Shown here in pieces: positions 1 through 7,887 of a stretch of 64,000 nt of DNA. Below the pieces are notes generated by a model that was given only the letters and a program-made list of their open reading frames with translations, was not told where the DNA came from and searched no databases. Source of the stretch: Yinghuangia seranimata (GTDB taxonomy: Bacteria > Actinomycetota > Actinomycetes > Streptomycetales > Streptomycetaceae); contig NZ_JASAOI010000045.1 of NCBI RefSeq assembly GCF_029953285.1, positions 62,001 through 126,000 of the forward strand. Reading direction: 5' to 3'. Position numbers and translations under genes: made by a program. How positions within the stretch are numbered: position 1 is the first letter of the stretch; each line of letters opens with the position of its first letter.

Positions 1-67
1 CGTGGCCGCCGCTCCACTCGCCTGCTTCCTCTGGACTTCCGTGCGGGTGCTCGGAGTTCCGCATACT

Positions 68-80
68 TGATACATTATCA
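68..80. promoter_or_regulatory. Operator-like palindrome upstream of the GntR gene
   Basis: The 13-mer TGATACATTATCA is an inverted repeat (TGATA-cat-TATCA) and is strikingly AT-rich for this DNA. It lies about 70 bp before the most likely GntR start. A related 13-mer, TTATACATGATAT, sits 12 bp before the gene starting at 6215; 9 of 13 positions agree, including the core ATACAT. GntR/FadR-type regulators commonly bind short AT-rich palindromes, so autoregulation is inferred. Confidence 0.5.
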
Positions 81-147
81 GTGCGATCGCCCGCGCAGTA
101 GAGCCGCGGCGTCGCACCGGACCCGGGAGGCCGCCATCACCACCCGC

Positions 148-840
148 ATGAGCGGCCGGGGCCCGGCGCGCGGCCCGGTCGGCCGCGACGGGCTCGCCCG
201 CCCCACCAGCGCTGCCCAAGTCGCCGAATACATCCGCCAGTTGATCTTCGATACGACGCTGCGCACCGGCGACCGCGTGCCGCAGGACGAGATCGCCGCC
301 GACCTTCGGGTCAGCCGCGTACCGGTGCGAGAGGCCGTCATCGCGCTCGACCGCGAGGGGTGGGTGACGAGCGAGCCGCACCGCGGCGCGTTCGTCAACG
401 GCCTCGACGAGAACTCGACGCGCGATCACTACGACATGCTGGGCCTGCTTTACGGCTACACCGCCCGCCGCGCCGCCGAGCGCGGCATCGCCGAGGACCG
501 CACCGAACTGGCCGCGCGCTACGCGGCGTTGCGTACGGCGACCGATCCCGGCGAGTTCTTCGACCGCAACACCGAATACCTGCGACACCTGTTGGCGATG
601 GCGCGCTCGCAACGCGTCACGGCGATGGCCCGACTGTTCACGACCAACCTGGTACCGGGGAACTTCTTCGCCGAAGTACCCGGGGTGATGGCCATCCAGC
701 GCCGCGGCCTGCGGGCCGTGACCACGGCCGTGGGCAAGGGCGACGGCGAGGCGGCCCAGCGGGAACTGGCGGCAATGCTGCACGACCAGGGCGAGCGGGT
801 CGTCCGGTTGCTGTCGAAGCGCGGTCTTCTCGCCGGGTAG
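148..840 (+). CDS. GntR-family transcriptional regulator (FadR/FCD subfamily)
   Basis: A 230-residue protein with an N-terminal winged helix-turn-helix of GntR type (about residues 20-85; AAQVAEYIRQLIF, then VPQDEIAADLRVSRVPVREA, then the wing GWVTSEPHRGAFV) and an all-helical C-terminal FCD-like ligand domain. Family members are repressors responding to carboxylates or acyl-CoAs. I chose ATG 148. The frame stays open to a TTG at 67, but that start would put the palindrome at 68-80 inside the gene; GGGAGG at 125-130 is rather far from 148, so the start is uncertain. The related palindrome before the CoA-transferase operon at 6215 suggests that operon as a target, which is inference. Confidence 0.85.
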   Translation: MSGRGPARGPVGRDGLARPTSAAQVAEYIRQLIFDTTLRTGDRVPQDEIAADLRVSRVPVREAVIALDREGWVTSEPHRGAFVNGLDENSTRDHYDMLGLLYGYTARRAAERGIAEDRTELAARYAALRTATDPGEFFDRNTEYLRHLLAMARSQRVTAMARLFTTNLVPGNFFAEVPGVMAIQRRGLRAVTTAVGKGDGEAAQRELAAMLHDQGERVVRLLSKRGLLAG

Positions 841-887
841 GAACCGGGCGCAGGAACCGCAGGCCGCCGACCGGGCGTTGCCGCAGC

Positions 888-1211
888 ATGGTCATGATGA
901 CGAGTCTGTTGCTCATCGCCGTACTGGTGTTGATCCCGTTCACCGCCGCCTCGGCCCGCCATGTGGTGCTGCGCACCGGCCGGCCGGCGTGGATCAGGCG
1001 CCGCCTGAGGTCCCGCGCACCGGGCGCCGGCCCGGGCGTGGGGGCGACGGCCACCGAGGAACTGCACGCGTTCCTCAGCGCCGGCAAGCGCGTTCAGCTC
1101 GAACAGCGCCGCTCGGAGGAGCTGATCCGGGTCGACGACGAGGCAGGCGCGCCGCCGCACGGTGTCGACCTGGAACGCGGCGTCGTCGTCATCCGCAAAT
1201 CGGCCCCGTGA
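888..1211 (+). CDS. Small membrane protein, DUF6191-like
   Basis: A 107-residue protein with one N-terminal hydrophobic segment (MTSLLLIAVLVLIPFTAAS, about residues 4-22), then a basic stretch and a conserved-looking tail with ELHAFLSAGKRVQLEQRR, GAPPHGVDLERG and VVVIR. The tail resembles DUF6191 proteins of Streptomyces as I remember them; no function is known for that family. It follows the GntR gene by 47 bp on the same strand and may be cotranscribed. ATG 888 is the first of three nearby ATGs; no strong ribosome binding site is visible. Confidence 0.6.
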   Translation: MVMMTSLLLIAVLVLIPFTAASARHVVLRTGRPAWIRRRLRSRAPGAGPGVGATATEELHAFLSAGKRVQLEQRRSEELIRVDDEAGAPPHGVDLERGVVVIRKSAP

Positions 1212-1281
1212 ACGCGACCTCAGCGGGACGCCGAAAGCGGCACTACGCTCTCGATGAAGATCAACTTTGTGGAGGGCGGGC

Positions 1282-2127
1282 ATGAGCTACACGTTGGTGC
1301 TGGGCGGGGGCGGCGTCGCGGGGATCGCGTGGATGACCGGTGTGCTGGCCGGACTCGCGGACGCCGGGCAGGACGTCACGGACGCCGACCTGCTCATCGG
1401 GACGTCGGCCGGCGCGAACGTCGCCGCGCAGCTCGGCAGCGGGCTGAGCCTCGACGAGCTGTACGCCCGGCAGACCGAACCCGGGCTGCAGGCCGCCGAG
1501 ATCATGGTCGACCTCGACCTGGAGACCTTCGGCGCACGGCTGGGCGCCGCCCTCGCCGGGGCCGCCGACGCCGTCGGCGCCCGCGCCGCGGTCGGCCGCT
1601 TCGCGCTGGACACCGACACTGTCGCCGAGCCGGTGCGGCGCGCGGTCGTCGAGTCGCGGCTGCCGTCCCACGAATGGCCGGACCGCGCGCTGAAGGTGGT
1701 CGCGGTCGACGCCGAGACGGGCGAGCCGCGTGTCTTCGACCGCACCTCCGGCGTCCCGCTCGTCGACGCCGTCACCGCCAGCTGCGCCGTCCCGGGCGTG
1801 TGGCCGCCGGCGACCGTCGACGGACGCCGGTACGTGGACGGCGGAGTCCGCTCCAACGACAGCGCCGACCTCGCCGCCGGATCCACCCGCGTCCTGGTCA
1901 TCGCGCCGCTCGGCACCACCCAGCTCCTGCCGAGCGAATTCCCGCTCACCCAGGCCGTCGCAGACCTTCGCGCCGCGGGCGCCGAGGTCGCGGTGATCGA
2001 GCCAGACGACGCGTGCAAGGCCGCTGTGGGCGCGAACCCGCTGGACCCGTCCACCCGTACGCCGTCGGCGGAGGCGGGACGGGCCCAGGGGCGCGCGCTC
2101 AAAGTGGAGTGGACGACGGGCGCCTAA
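1282..2127 (+). CDS. Patatin-like phospholipase
   Basis: A 281-residue serine acyl hydrolase of the patatin/RssA group. The oxyanion loop GGGGVAGIAW (residues 8-17), the nucleophile elbow GTSAG (about residues 44-48, catalytic Ser) and the DGG motif with the catalytic Asp (RYVDGGVRSND, about residues 184-194) are all present, so the Ser-Asp dyad looks intact. No signal peptide is seen, so it is probably cytoplasmic. ATG 1282 follows GGAGG at 1271-1275. The stop overlaps the stop of the convergent gene at 2124 by 3 nt. The substrate is not predictable from sequence. Confidence 0.88.
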   Translation: MSYTLVLGGGGVAGIAWMTGVLAGLADAGQDVTDADLLIGTSAGANVAAQLGSGLSLDELYARQTEPGLQAAEIMVDLDLETFGARLGAALAGAADAVGARAAVGRFALDTDTVAEPVRRAVVESRLPSHEWPDRALKVVAVDAETGEPRVFDRTSGVPLVDAVTASCAVPGVWPPATVDGRRYVDGGVRSNDSADLAAGSTRVLVIAPLGTTQLLPSEFPLTQAVADLRAAGAEVAVIEPDDACKAAVGANPLDPSTRTPSAEAGRAQGRALKVEWTTGA

Positions 2128-3050
2128 TACAGCGACAGGCCCAGCCGCTCCCCCAGCGCCTGGGCCTCCTGCGGGGTGGCCCACACCAGCACGCTGTCGT
2201 GTGGGCCTCCCTCGGGGTGTCCGTAGTCCACCTTGTGGGGTCGGCGCGCGTCGCCGACCTCCAGGGCGAGCCGTGCGGCCACGGCGTCCACGTCCTCCCC
2301 TGCCGGTACGGACACGCCGAGGCCGAACTCGACGAGCGCTTCCGCTATGCGATGGCGCGTCAGCTCCGTGTTCGCGTCCCCGTGGCCCTCGCGCTCCGAG
2401 ACGACGCTCCGTGCCCGTTCCTCACCGACCAGGCCGAGTTCGCGCAGCAGCCTCGCCATCGTCGTGTACGACTGCGCACCGTCGACGCGCAGCCCGAAGT
2501 GCGCCTCCAGCGCCGCCGCATGCTCGTGTGTGGCGAGGACCATGATGCTGTCGTAGCCCCGGGACGGCTCCGTGTCGAACTCGACCTCCCGGAACCTCCA
2601 GTCCTCGGCGGGCGACAGCTCGGCGATCGCCACGCAGGCCGCCCCTTGGTCGTAGTAGTCCAGCGCGTAGTGCATTGCGTTGACCCTTACCGGCACGCCG
2701 TTGCGCTCGAACTCGATGACGTCGTCGCGGGGTCCGGACTCGATGTCGTCGTCGCCCTCGACGAGGCGCACGTTGGTCACGGTCACCGCGCCGCCGGTCA
2801 GCGCCGCCGCGTCCTCCAGCAGGCTCGCGTAGTCGTCTTCCACCGAATCGATGTCGTCGGCGTGCACGCTCACGGCGAGGCCGAACTCCTCCAGCGCGCT
2901 CGCGATCTCGTACTGCGTCATCGGCTCGTCCGCGTAGTCGGCGCACTCCTCCAGCACCGCCGCGGCCTTCTCCGCCGAAATCATGCCTATCTCCTGGAGT
3001 ACCGGCGCCATGCGCCCGTACGTCCACCCCGTTGCCTTGTTCTTGGCCAT
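2124..3050 (-). CDS. Conserved-looking hypothetical protein with two related halves
   Basis: A 308-residue acidic protein without signal peptide or membrane segment; I recognise no family. It looks internally duplicated. Each half has a short helical segment with I(A)xALxEFGLxVSVxAxxD (IASALEEFGLAVSVHADD near residue 49 and IAEALVEFGLGVSVPAGED near residue 235), and each has a strand-like block ending in DSIMVLATHEHAAALEAHFGL or DSVLVWATPQEAQALGERLGL. This suggests a tandem fold, perhaps protein-binding. Its 3 prime end overlaps the patatin gene tail to tail. Confidence 0.65.
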   Translation of the reverse strand: MAKNKATGWTYGRMAPVLQEIGMISAEKAAAVLEECADYADEPMTQYEIASALEEFGLAVSVHADDIDSVEDDYASLLEDAAALTGGAVTVTNVRLVEGDDDIESGPRDDVIEFERNGVPVRVNAMHYALDYYDQGAACVAIAELSPAEDWRFREVEFDTEPSRGYDSIMVLATHEHAAALEAHFGLRVDGAQSYTTMARLLRELGLVGEERARSVVSEREGHGDANTELTRHRIAEALVEFGLGVSVPAGEDVDAVAARLALEVGDARRPHKVDYGHPEGGPHDSVLVWATPQEAQALGERLGLSLY

Positions 3051-3105
3051 CCCGGCATCGTGCCACCGGTCACCGACGCCGACCCAACCGGTTCACTTCA
3101 CAGCT

Positions 3106-5452
3106 TCACAGCGGATGTGTTCCGACGACTCCGGAGTCGGCCAGCTTCGCGAGCTCCTCAGTCGATAGGCCCAACAGACCGGCGAAGACGTCGTCGTTGT
3201 GCTGCCCGAGGAGCGGCGCGGGGACCTCGGTGTGGGACGTGAGCGGCCACGGCGCGGGGAATCCGGGGACACTCACCGGGCCGGTCACCGGGTGGTTCGC
3301 CGTCGTGGCGAAACGTCGGTGCGTCAGTTGCTCGTGGTCCAGGGCGCGTTCGGCGGGGGTAAGCGCGGCGGCGGGGACTCCGTGGGACAGCAGCTTCAGG
3401 ACCAAGGGCGTCCGGTCGTACGAGGCGAGGATCTCCGTCAGCCAGGCGTCGACGCGGTCGTGGGCCCGGTGCCGGGCCTCGGCCGTGGACAGTTCGTGGG
3501 CGTCCGGCCACGGCGGTGCGCCCAGGACGGAGGTGAGGGCGCGCCACTGGGCGTCGTCCTCGACCGACAGCGCGAGCAGTGCGCCGTCCGGGCCGCAGGG
3601 GTAGAGGCCCTGGGGCGCGGCCGACGGCGAGCGATTGCCGTGCCGTCCGGCCAGGATCCCGTGCGCGGACCAGTCCAGCACCTGTGCGGCGGTGACGTTC
3701 AACGCCGCGTCCAGCAAGGGTGCTTCGATCAGCTGACCCGGTCCTCCGCGGCGGCGGAGCCACACGGCGGCCAGGACCGCGAACGCCGCGTGCCAGCCGC
3801 CAAGGGGGTCGCACACGCCGCGCGGGACGACGGGAGGGCCGTCCGGGTGACCGGTGATGTAGGCCAGCCCGGTGGCCTGCTCCATGTTCTGCGCGAAGCC
3901 CGGCTGGTCGCGCCACGGCCCGGTCAGGCCCCAGGCCGGCATGCGGGCGGTGATCAGGTCCGGGCGCTCGCCGTCGGCGGGCAGTAGGCCGAAGCGTTCG
4001 ACGACGCGTGGCGAGTAGTTCTCCACGAGGATGTCGCAGACGTCGAGCAACCTCCTTGCGAGCAGGACTCCTTCGGGGTGGGTCAGGTCGATCGTGACGC
4101 CGCGCTTGCCGGTGTTGACCGCGTGGAAGAGCGGGGCCCGTTCCCAGGGGCGGTCGGCGGCGGTGGTGTATGCCGATCCCACCCGTGTCCCGTCGGGCCG
4201 CCGGGCCGATTCGACCTTGACGACGTCCGCGCCGAGCCAGGCCAGGATCTGGGAGGCGTACGGCCCGGCCCAGTAGGACGTCAGGTCGAAGACCCGCAGG
4301 CCGGCGAGCGGCGCGTCGGGGCGCGCTTCGCCGCGGAGGCGTTCGGCCTCTGCCGCGCCGTCGTCCTGCCGCGCACCCGACAGGAACTCGGCCGTGTCCG
4401 CGCCCGGCTGCGGTGCCGTTGCCGGTGGGCGCGTCGCGGCGTGCGACATCCGGTAGGGCACGGCCGGCCGCAGGACGCCGTCCCGCTCCACGAAGCCGCC
4501 GCGCGCCCGCATGTGGTCGAACCCCGGGGTGTCGCGCCCGTTCCCGACCGGCGCGACGGGGATCTTGCGCGCCCGCGCGAGGGCGGTGATCTCGTCGACG
4601 GGTACGGCTGCGGGCCCAGGCGTCGACGGCGGGTCCGAGGACGTCGGCGTGGTGGCCGCGCCGGTCGGCGCGGCAGTACTCGGGGTGCCGCGCCCAGTCC
4701 GGGTGGCCGACCAGGTCGGCGAACGCTGCGAACTGGGCGGCCGAGTTGGTGGCGAAGCCGACCCAGCCGTCGGCGGCCCGGACGACGGACGGGATCTCGT
4801 TGTACGGGCGCACCTCCGATCGCCGTGGCGTGGGCGCGAGTTGGTCGGCGACGCACATGAAGCCGTTGAACAGGACGGTCGCGGCTTCGAGGAGCGAGAC
4901 GTCGACGTGGCCCCCGCGTCCGCCGAGCAGTCCGCCGAGCGCCCCGACCGCAGCCGCCACACCGCCCGCCCACTGCGTGAGTTCGCCGCCCGCGGGCACC
5001 GGGCCCCGGGCCTCGTCGCCTCGCCGGGCCGTGGAGCCGCTCCACGCCTGGAGGGTGAAGTCGTTGGCCGGACGACCGGACCAGGGCCCGGTCGTTCCGA
5101 AGGCGCTGATCGTGGCGACGACGCAACGGGCCTTGCGGGCGCGCAGGTTGCGCACCGTCAGACCGTCGGCGAGGACGCCGCCCGCCCCGGCGTCGGCGAT
5201 CACGACGTCCGCCCGCGCCGTCAACCATGCGACCAGTGCGGCGGATCCGTGCACCGAGCGCTTGCCGCCGTCGAGGAACGCGGACAGCGGCGACCGAGGG
5301 CCGCCCGCCCCGGCCTCGGGCCCCTTCTCGACCCGGACGACCTCGGCGCCCGCGTCGCAGAAGAGCCGCCCGCAGTAGCCGGCCGCCAGTGAGCCCGCGA
5401 GCTCGACGACGCGGAGGCCGTCGAGCGGCATCACCTCGGGCGCCTCCGTCAC
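3106..5452 (-). pseudogene. Two-domain class III CoA-transferase (CaiB/BaiF family) broken by a one-base frameshift
   Basis: Two tandem CoA-transferase III domains run from GTG 5452 to the stop at 3106. The first begins GLRVVELAGSLAAGYCGRLF with GAEVVRVEKG; the second begins GLRVFDLTSYWAGPYASQIL with GADVVKVES and NTGKRGVTIDLTHPEG. The reading frame changes at about 4600-4602, where the minus strand reads TACCCGTCGACGAG. Removing one C of the CCC run joins the halves as ...ARSRTVDEITALARARKIPVAP, a typical family sequence. Without correction the first domain runs into an out-of-frame extension. Family members move CoA between carboxylic acids. The gene starts 22 bp after the NIPSNAP-like gene, so they form an operon. 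Sequencing error or a real recent mutation are equally possible. Confidence 0.8.
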
Positions 5453-5474
5453 CGAAGCCCCCGGCGCGGCGCAC

Positions 5475-6215
5475 TCATTCCGTCCACCCCGACCGCCGGT
5501 CGGTGCGGGCCGGCTGACGGCCCGTCCGGAACGGCGACAGCTCGGCGTCCGCGAGCAGGAACCGGTGGGCTGACGTCGTCCGCTGGTAGAAGTCGCGCCG
5601 CCAGCGCCCGAGCGCGGTGTCCGCGCGCTCCGCCTTCTCCGCCTCGGCCCACTGCTCCCACGCGGGTATCGCCCACAGCAGGAACGCCTCCGAGTCGCCG
5701 GTCATGGCGGTCTCCCACGCCCCGGCGAGCTCCCAGCCGTACGCGCCGAGCAACGGCACACCGCTCTCGGCCACGTGTTCGAGGAGGTCCCGCGCCTTGC
5801 CGGGCGTGGTGCGCAGCTGCTCGTGCGCGTAGGTCTCGCCGCGTACGCCGTCCGCGCACAGCTGTTCGATCGTGCGGGTCCACGGGGCCGGCACCAGCAG
5901 CCGGTCCTGGCCGCGCGAGCGGAACTTCGCGGCCTCGGCCCACCAGGCGGCGAGCTTGGGGTCCTGGAGGGTCGCGCCGCTGAACTCGTGGCGGAAGGAC
6001 GCGGCCATACCGTCGAAGCCGTCTTCTTCCCAGAGGTTGACGACGGACGGCCAGTCCTTCGTACTGCCGACGACGCCCCACACGCCGTAGCACAGCTGGT
6101 TCCGCTCCTCCTGGGCGATCGGGCTCCAGTTGGCGGTCATGTGGTGCATGTAGTTCGCGCGGTTGTGGCCGATGATGTCGATGAACTCGTGGATGTAGAG
6201 CTTCTCGTTGGCCAT
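5475..6215 (-). CDS. NIPSNAP/EthD-like dimeric alpha-beta barrel protein
   Basis: A 246-residue cytoplasmic protein. The N-terminus (YIHEFIDIIGHNRANYMHHM) and the block CYGVWGVVGSTKDWPSVVNLWEEDGFDG look like a ferredoxin-like alpha-beta unit, and a second unit appears around LLGAYGWELAGAWETAMTGDSEAFLLWAIPAWEQWAEAEK, as in NIPSNAP-family proteins. These are small barrels found next to CoA or hydroxylation enzymes; the reaction here is unknown. It is the promoter-proximal gene of the CoA-transferase operon, with its ATG 12 bp from an operator-like palindrome. Family assignment is by pattern only. Confidence 0.55.
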   Translation of the reverse strand: MANEKLYIHEFIDIIGHNRANYMHHMTANWSPIAQEERNQLCYGVWGVVGSTKDWPSVVNLWEEDGFDGMAASFRHEFSGATLQDPKLAAWWAEAAKFRSRGQDRLLVPAPWTRTIEQLCADGVRGETYAHEQLRTTPGKARDLLEHVAESGVPLLGAYGWELAGAWETAMTGDSEAFLLWAIPAWEQWAEAEKAERADTALGRWRRDFYQRTTSAHRFLLADAELSPFRTGRQPARTDRRSGWTE

Positions 6216-6220
6216 GGTGC

Positions 6221-6244
6221 GCGGATTTTATACATGATATCCGC
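6221..6244. promoter_or_regulatory. Operator-like inverted repeat upstream of the CoA-transferase operon
   Basis: GCGGAT (6221-6226) is mirrored by ATCCGC (6239-6244) around an AT-rich centre. Inside lies TTATACATGATAT (6228-6240), related to the palindrome at 68-80 before the GntR gene. The site ends 6 bp before the start codon region at 6215, so it probably covers the promoter or transcription start. Control by the GntR protein is inferred. Confidence 0.5.
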
Positions 6245-6334
6245 GCGCTTTGAAGGCTCCTTCGAAGGCCCGCCGTTCACCCGTTCGGACGCGCCGGGCT
6301 GCCGGGCACCAGGGCCGCGCCTAGCGTCGGAAGA

Positions 6335-6751
6335 GTGGCGCAATCGACGTGGCACCCCCGTTCCTGGCTCCGCTCCTCCTGGCTCGCCGGCCAGTGGCTC
6401 CCCCGCTCCTCTCGGCCCGACGCACGGCATCCCGCCGTGCGCCGGGCCGCGGTGTTGGCCGTCGCCTGGCTGGTGATGCTCCTGGGCCTGGCGCTGATGT
6501 GGCACGGCCTCCCGGCCGGCGGACGCGGCCCGGCCGCTTGGGCGGTACTGGGGCTGCTGTTCACGGGCGGGGCGGGCGCCGGATGCCTCGTCCTGGCGCG
6601 GGCCACCGCACGCGACCCCGAGCCCGGGCACCGCGACGAACTGTGGGCCGCGCTCGCGGCCGTGACGGCAGCGACGGGCGCGGCGGGCGTCGTCGCGCTG
6701 CTTGTACTCGAGCAGGTGGCGCGGTTCTGGCAGCGCCTCGGGCTGGCGTGA
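6335..6751 (+). CDS. Small membrane protein of unknown function
   Basis: A 138-residue protein from GTG 6335 with a basic N-terminus and three predicted hydrophobic segments: AAVLAVAWLVMLLGLALMW (about residues 39-57), AAWAVLGLLFTGGAGAGCLV (67-86) and AALAAVTAATGAAGVVALLVL (105-125). I recognise no family. The gene stands alone on its strand ahead of the HPP-family gene. A later start near the first membrane segment is possible, since no clear ribosome binding site is seen. Confidence 0.55.
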   Translation: MAQSTWHPRSWLRSSWLAGQWLPRSSRPDARHPAVRRAAVLAVAWLVMLLGLALMWHGLPAGGRGPAAWAVLGLLFTGGAGAGCLVLARATARDPEPGHRDELWAALAAVTAATGAAGVVALLVLEQVARFWQRLGLA

Positions 6752-6797
6752 CCCAGAACACACAGTAAAGATCCACCCCGGCGGAATCCCCGCTCTC

Positions 6798-6831
6798 ATC
6801 TAATGCTTAGATAGCCATGTAAGCGTTAGAT
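6798..6831. promoter_or_regulatory. Paired operator-like repeats upstream of the HPP-family gene
   Basis: ATCTAA-TGC-TTAGAT (6798-6812) is a perfect 6-3-6 inverted repeat. Eight bases on, TAAGCGTTAGAT (6820-6831) repeats the same pattern with a TAA-GCG-TTA core. Two copies 50-80 bp before the ATG at 6880 look like a dimer-pair binding site. The cognate regulator is not obvious; it is not the TTAG/CTAA MarR site at 26492, although the half-sites are similar. Confidence 0.45.
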
Positions 6832-6879
6832 GAAGGCGCGAGGGGGGACCCTGGCGCTCGCCGAACCGGAGGAACCGCC

Positions 6880-7371
6880 ATGGCCGCCAACACCGTCGCC
6901 TCCCCGACGCGCCCCACCCTCACCGCCGTCCTGATCACCACCGGTGCCACCGTCGCCGCCCTGCTGCTGCTCGCGCTCGCCGCATCCGCAAGCCACCTGC
7001 GCCTGTTCGCCCTGCCGTTCGCGGCCAGCGCGGCAATCGTCGCCGTCGCACCGGCGGTTCCCTTCGCGCAGCCCCGCAGCATCGTCCTCGGCCACCTGTC
7101 CGCCGCCCTGGTCGCGCTCGCCGCGACCGCCGTCGCCGGACCGTCCCTGTGGACCGCGGCGGTCGCCGCGGGACTGGCCACCGCGCCGATGCTGCTCCTG
7201 CGCGCACCGCACCCGCCGGCCACCGCGACCGCCGCGCTGATCGGCCTGTCCGCGCCGAACATCAGCTACCTGCTCAACCCGATCCTGCCCGCCTCCCTGA
7301 TCGTGATCGGCGCGGGCCTGCTCCTCGGCCGGGTGCTGCCCGGCCGCAAGTACCCCGTCTACTGGCGCTAG
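6880..7371 (+). CDS. HPP-family integral membrane protein
   Basis: A 163-residue protein with about five membrane segments and the family signature APHPPATATAALIGL (about residues 108-122), including the HPP tripeptide. HPP-family proteins are small membrane proteins, some of which act in nitrite transport in plastids and cyanobacteria; that role cannot be transferred with certainty. ATG 6880 follows GGAGGA at 6868-6873. The gene ends at a strong hairpin terminator and has two operator-like repeats upstream. Confidence 0.8.
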   Translation: MAANTVASPTRPTLTAVLITTGATVAALLLLALAASASHLRLFALPFAASAAIVAVAPAVPFAQPRSIVLGHLSAALVALAATAVAGPSLWTAAVAAGLATAPMLLLRAPHPPATATAALIGLSAPNISYLLNPILPASLIVIGAGLLLGRVLPGRKYPVYWR

Positions 7372-7402
7372 TTCCCCCTCGGACAAGCCCATGACAGGCT
7401 GC

Positions 7403-7438
7403 GACAAGGGCCCACGGCAACCGCCGTGGGCCCTTGTC
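7403..7438. terminator. Bidirectional hairpin terminator
   Basis: A perfect 16-bp inverted repeat (7403-7418 and 7423-7438, GACAAGGGCCCACGGC and its complement) with a 4-nt AACC loop. It lies between the convergent ends of the HPP-family gene (7371) and the OB-fold gene (7495). Confidence 0.85.
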
Positions 7439-7494
7439 ATGTGTGCTCTGTTCGGGCGTTCTGGTCCTCGCGTGGGACCGTCGCGGCCGGACCG

Positions 7495-7887
7495 CTATCC
7501 GAGGGTTTGCTCCGCAGGCGCGAACACCGGGACGGCTTCGCCGCCTTCGGGTCGCACGAAGCGCACCTCGACCGCCAGGCCGCCCGTCATCGCCTCGGGC
7601 ACGACGTCGACGAAGCGGACGTTCAGCCAGGGCCCCTCGGCCAGTTCGACGATGCCCGCGACGACCGGCGGGCCGCCGGCCCGGTCCGGGAGCACCGTCC
7701 ACGACACCACGCGGCCCGCGCCCGACGCCGCCGTCCAGGCCAGGTCCGTACCGCCGCACACCTCGCAGGACACGCACCGCGGGGCGAGGTGGCGTCCGCA
7801 GTCCGCGCAGCGCCGGACCAGAAGCTCGCCGCGTGCCGTGCCGGCGAAGAACTCGGCGGTGACCGGCGAGGCCTGAAGGGGGGTCAC
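7495..7887 (-). CDS. Zn-ribbon/OB-fold acyl-CoA-associated protein (DUF35 family)
   Basis: A 130-residue protein with a four-cysteine zinc ribbon near the start (CADCGRHLAPRCVSCEVCG, about residues 27-45) and then an OB fold (GRVVSWTVL, PPVVAGIVELAEGPWLNVRF). In steroid and lipid catabolism such proteins partner thiolases or hydratases and help bind acyl-CoA (ChsH2 and Ltp2 partners are the known models). The GTG at 7887 overlaps the thiolase stop (7884-7886) in a GTGA junction, so the two are translationally coupled and probably form a complex. Confidence 0.85.
   Translation of the reverse strand: MTPLQASPVTAEFFAGTARGELLVRRCADCGRHLAPRCVSCEVCGGTDLAWTAASGAGRVVSWTVLPDRAGGPPVVAGIVELAEGPWLNVRFVDVVPEAMTGGLAVEVRFVRPEGGEAVPVFAPAEQTLG

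Noticed and set aside
67..147. TTG at 67 as start of the GntR gene
   Set aside because: It lies on the operator-like palindrome and adds 27 residues of low-complexity sequence before the conserved domain; ATG 148 is preferred.
1254..3242. Very long open frames opposite real genes, for example 1254-3242 (+), 15981-19319 (-) and 7944-10016 (+)
   Set aside because: They are typical shadow frames of high-GC coding DNA: Arg/Pro/Gly-rich, without domains, and antisense to or out of frame with well-recognised genes.
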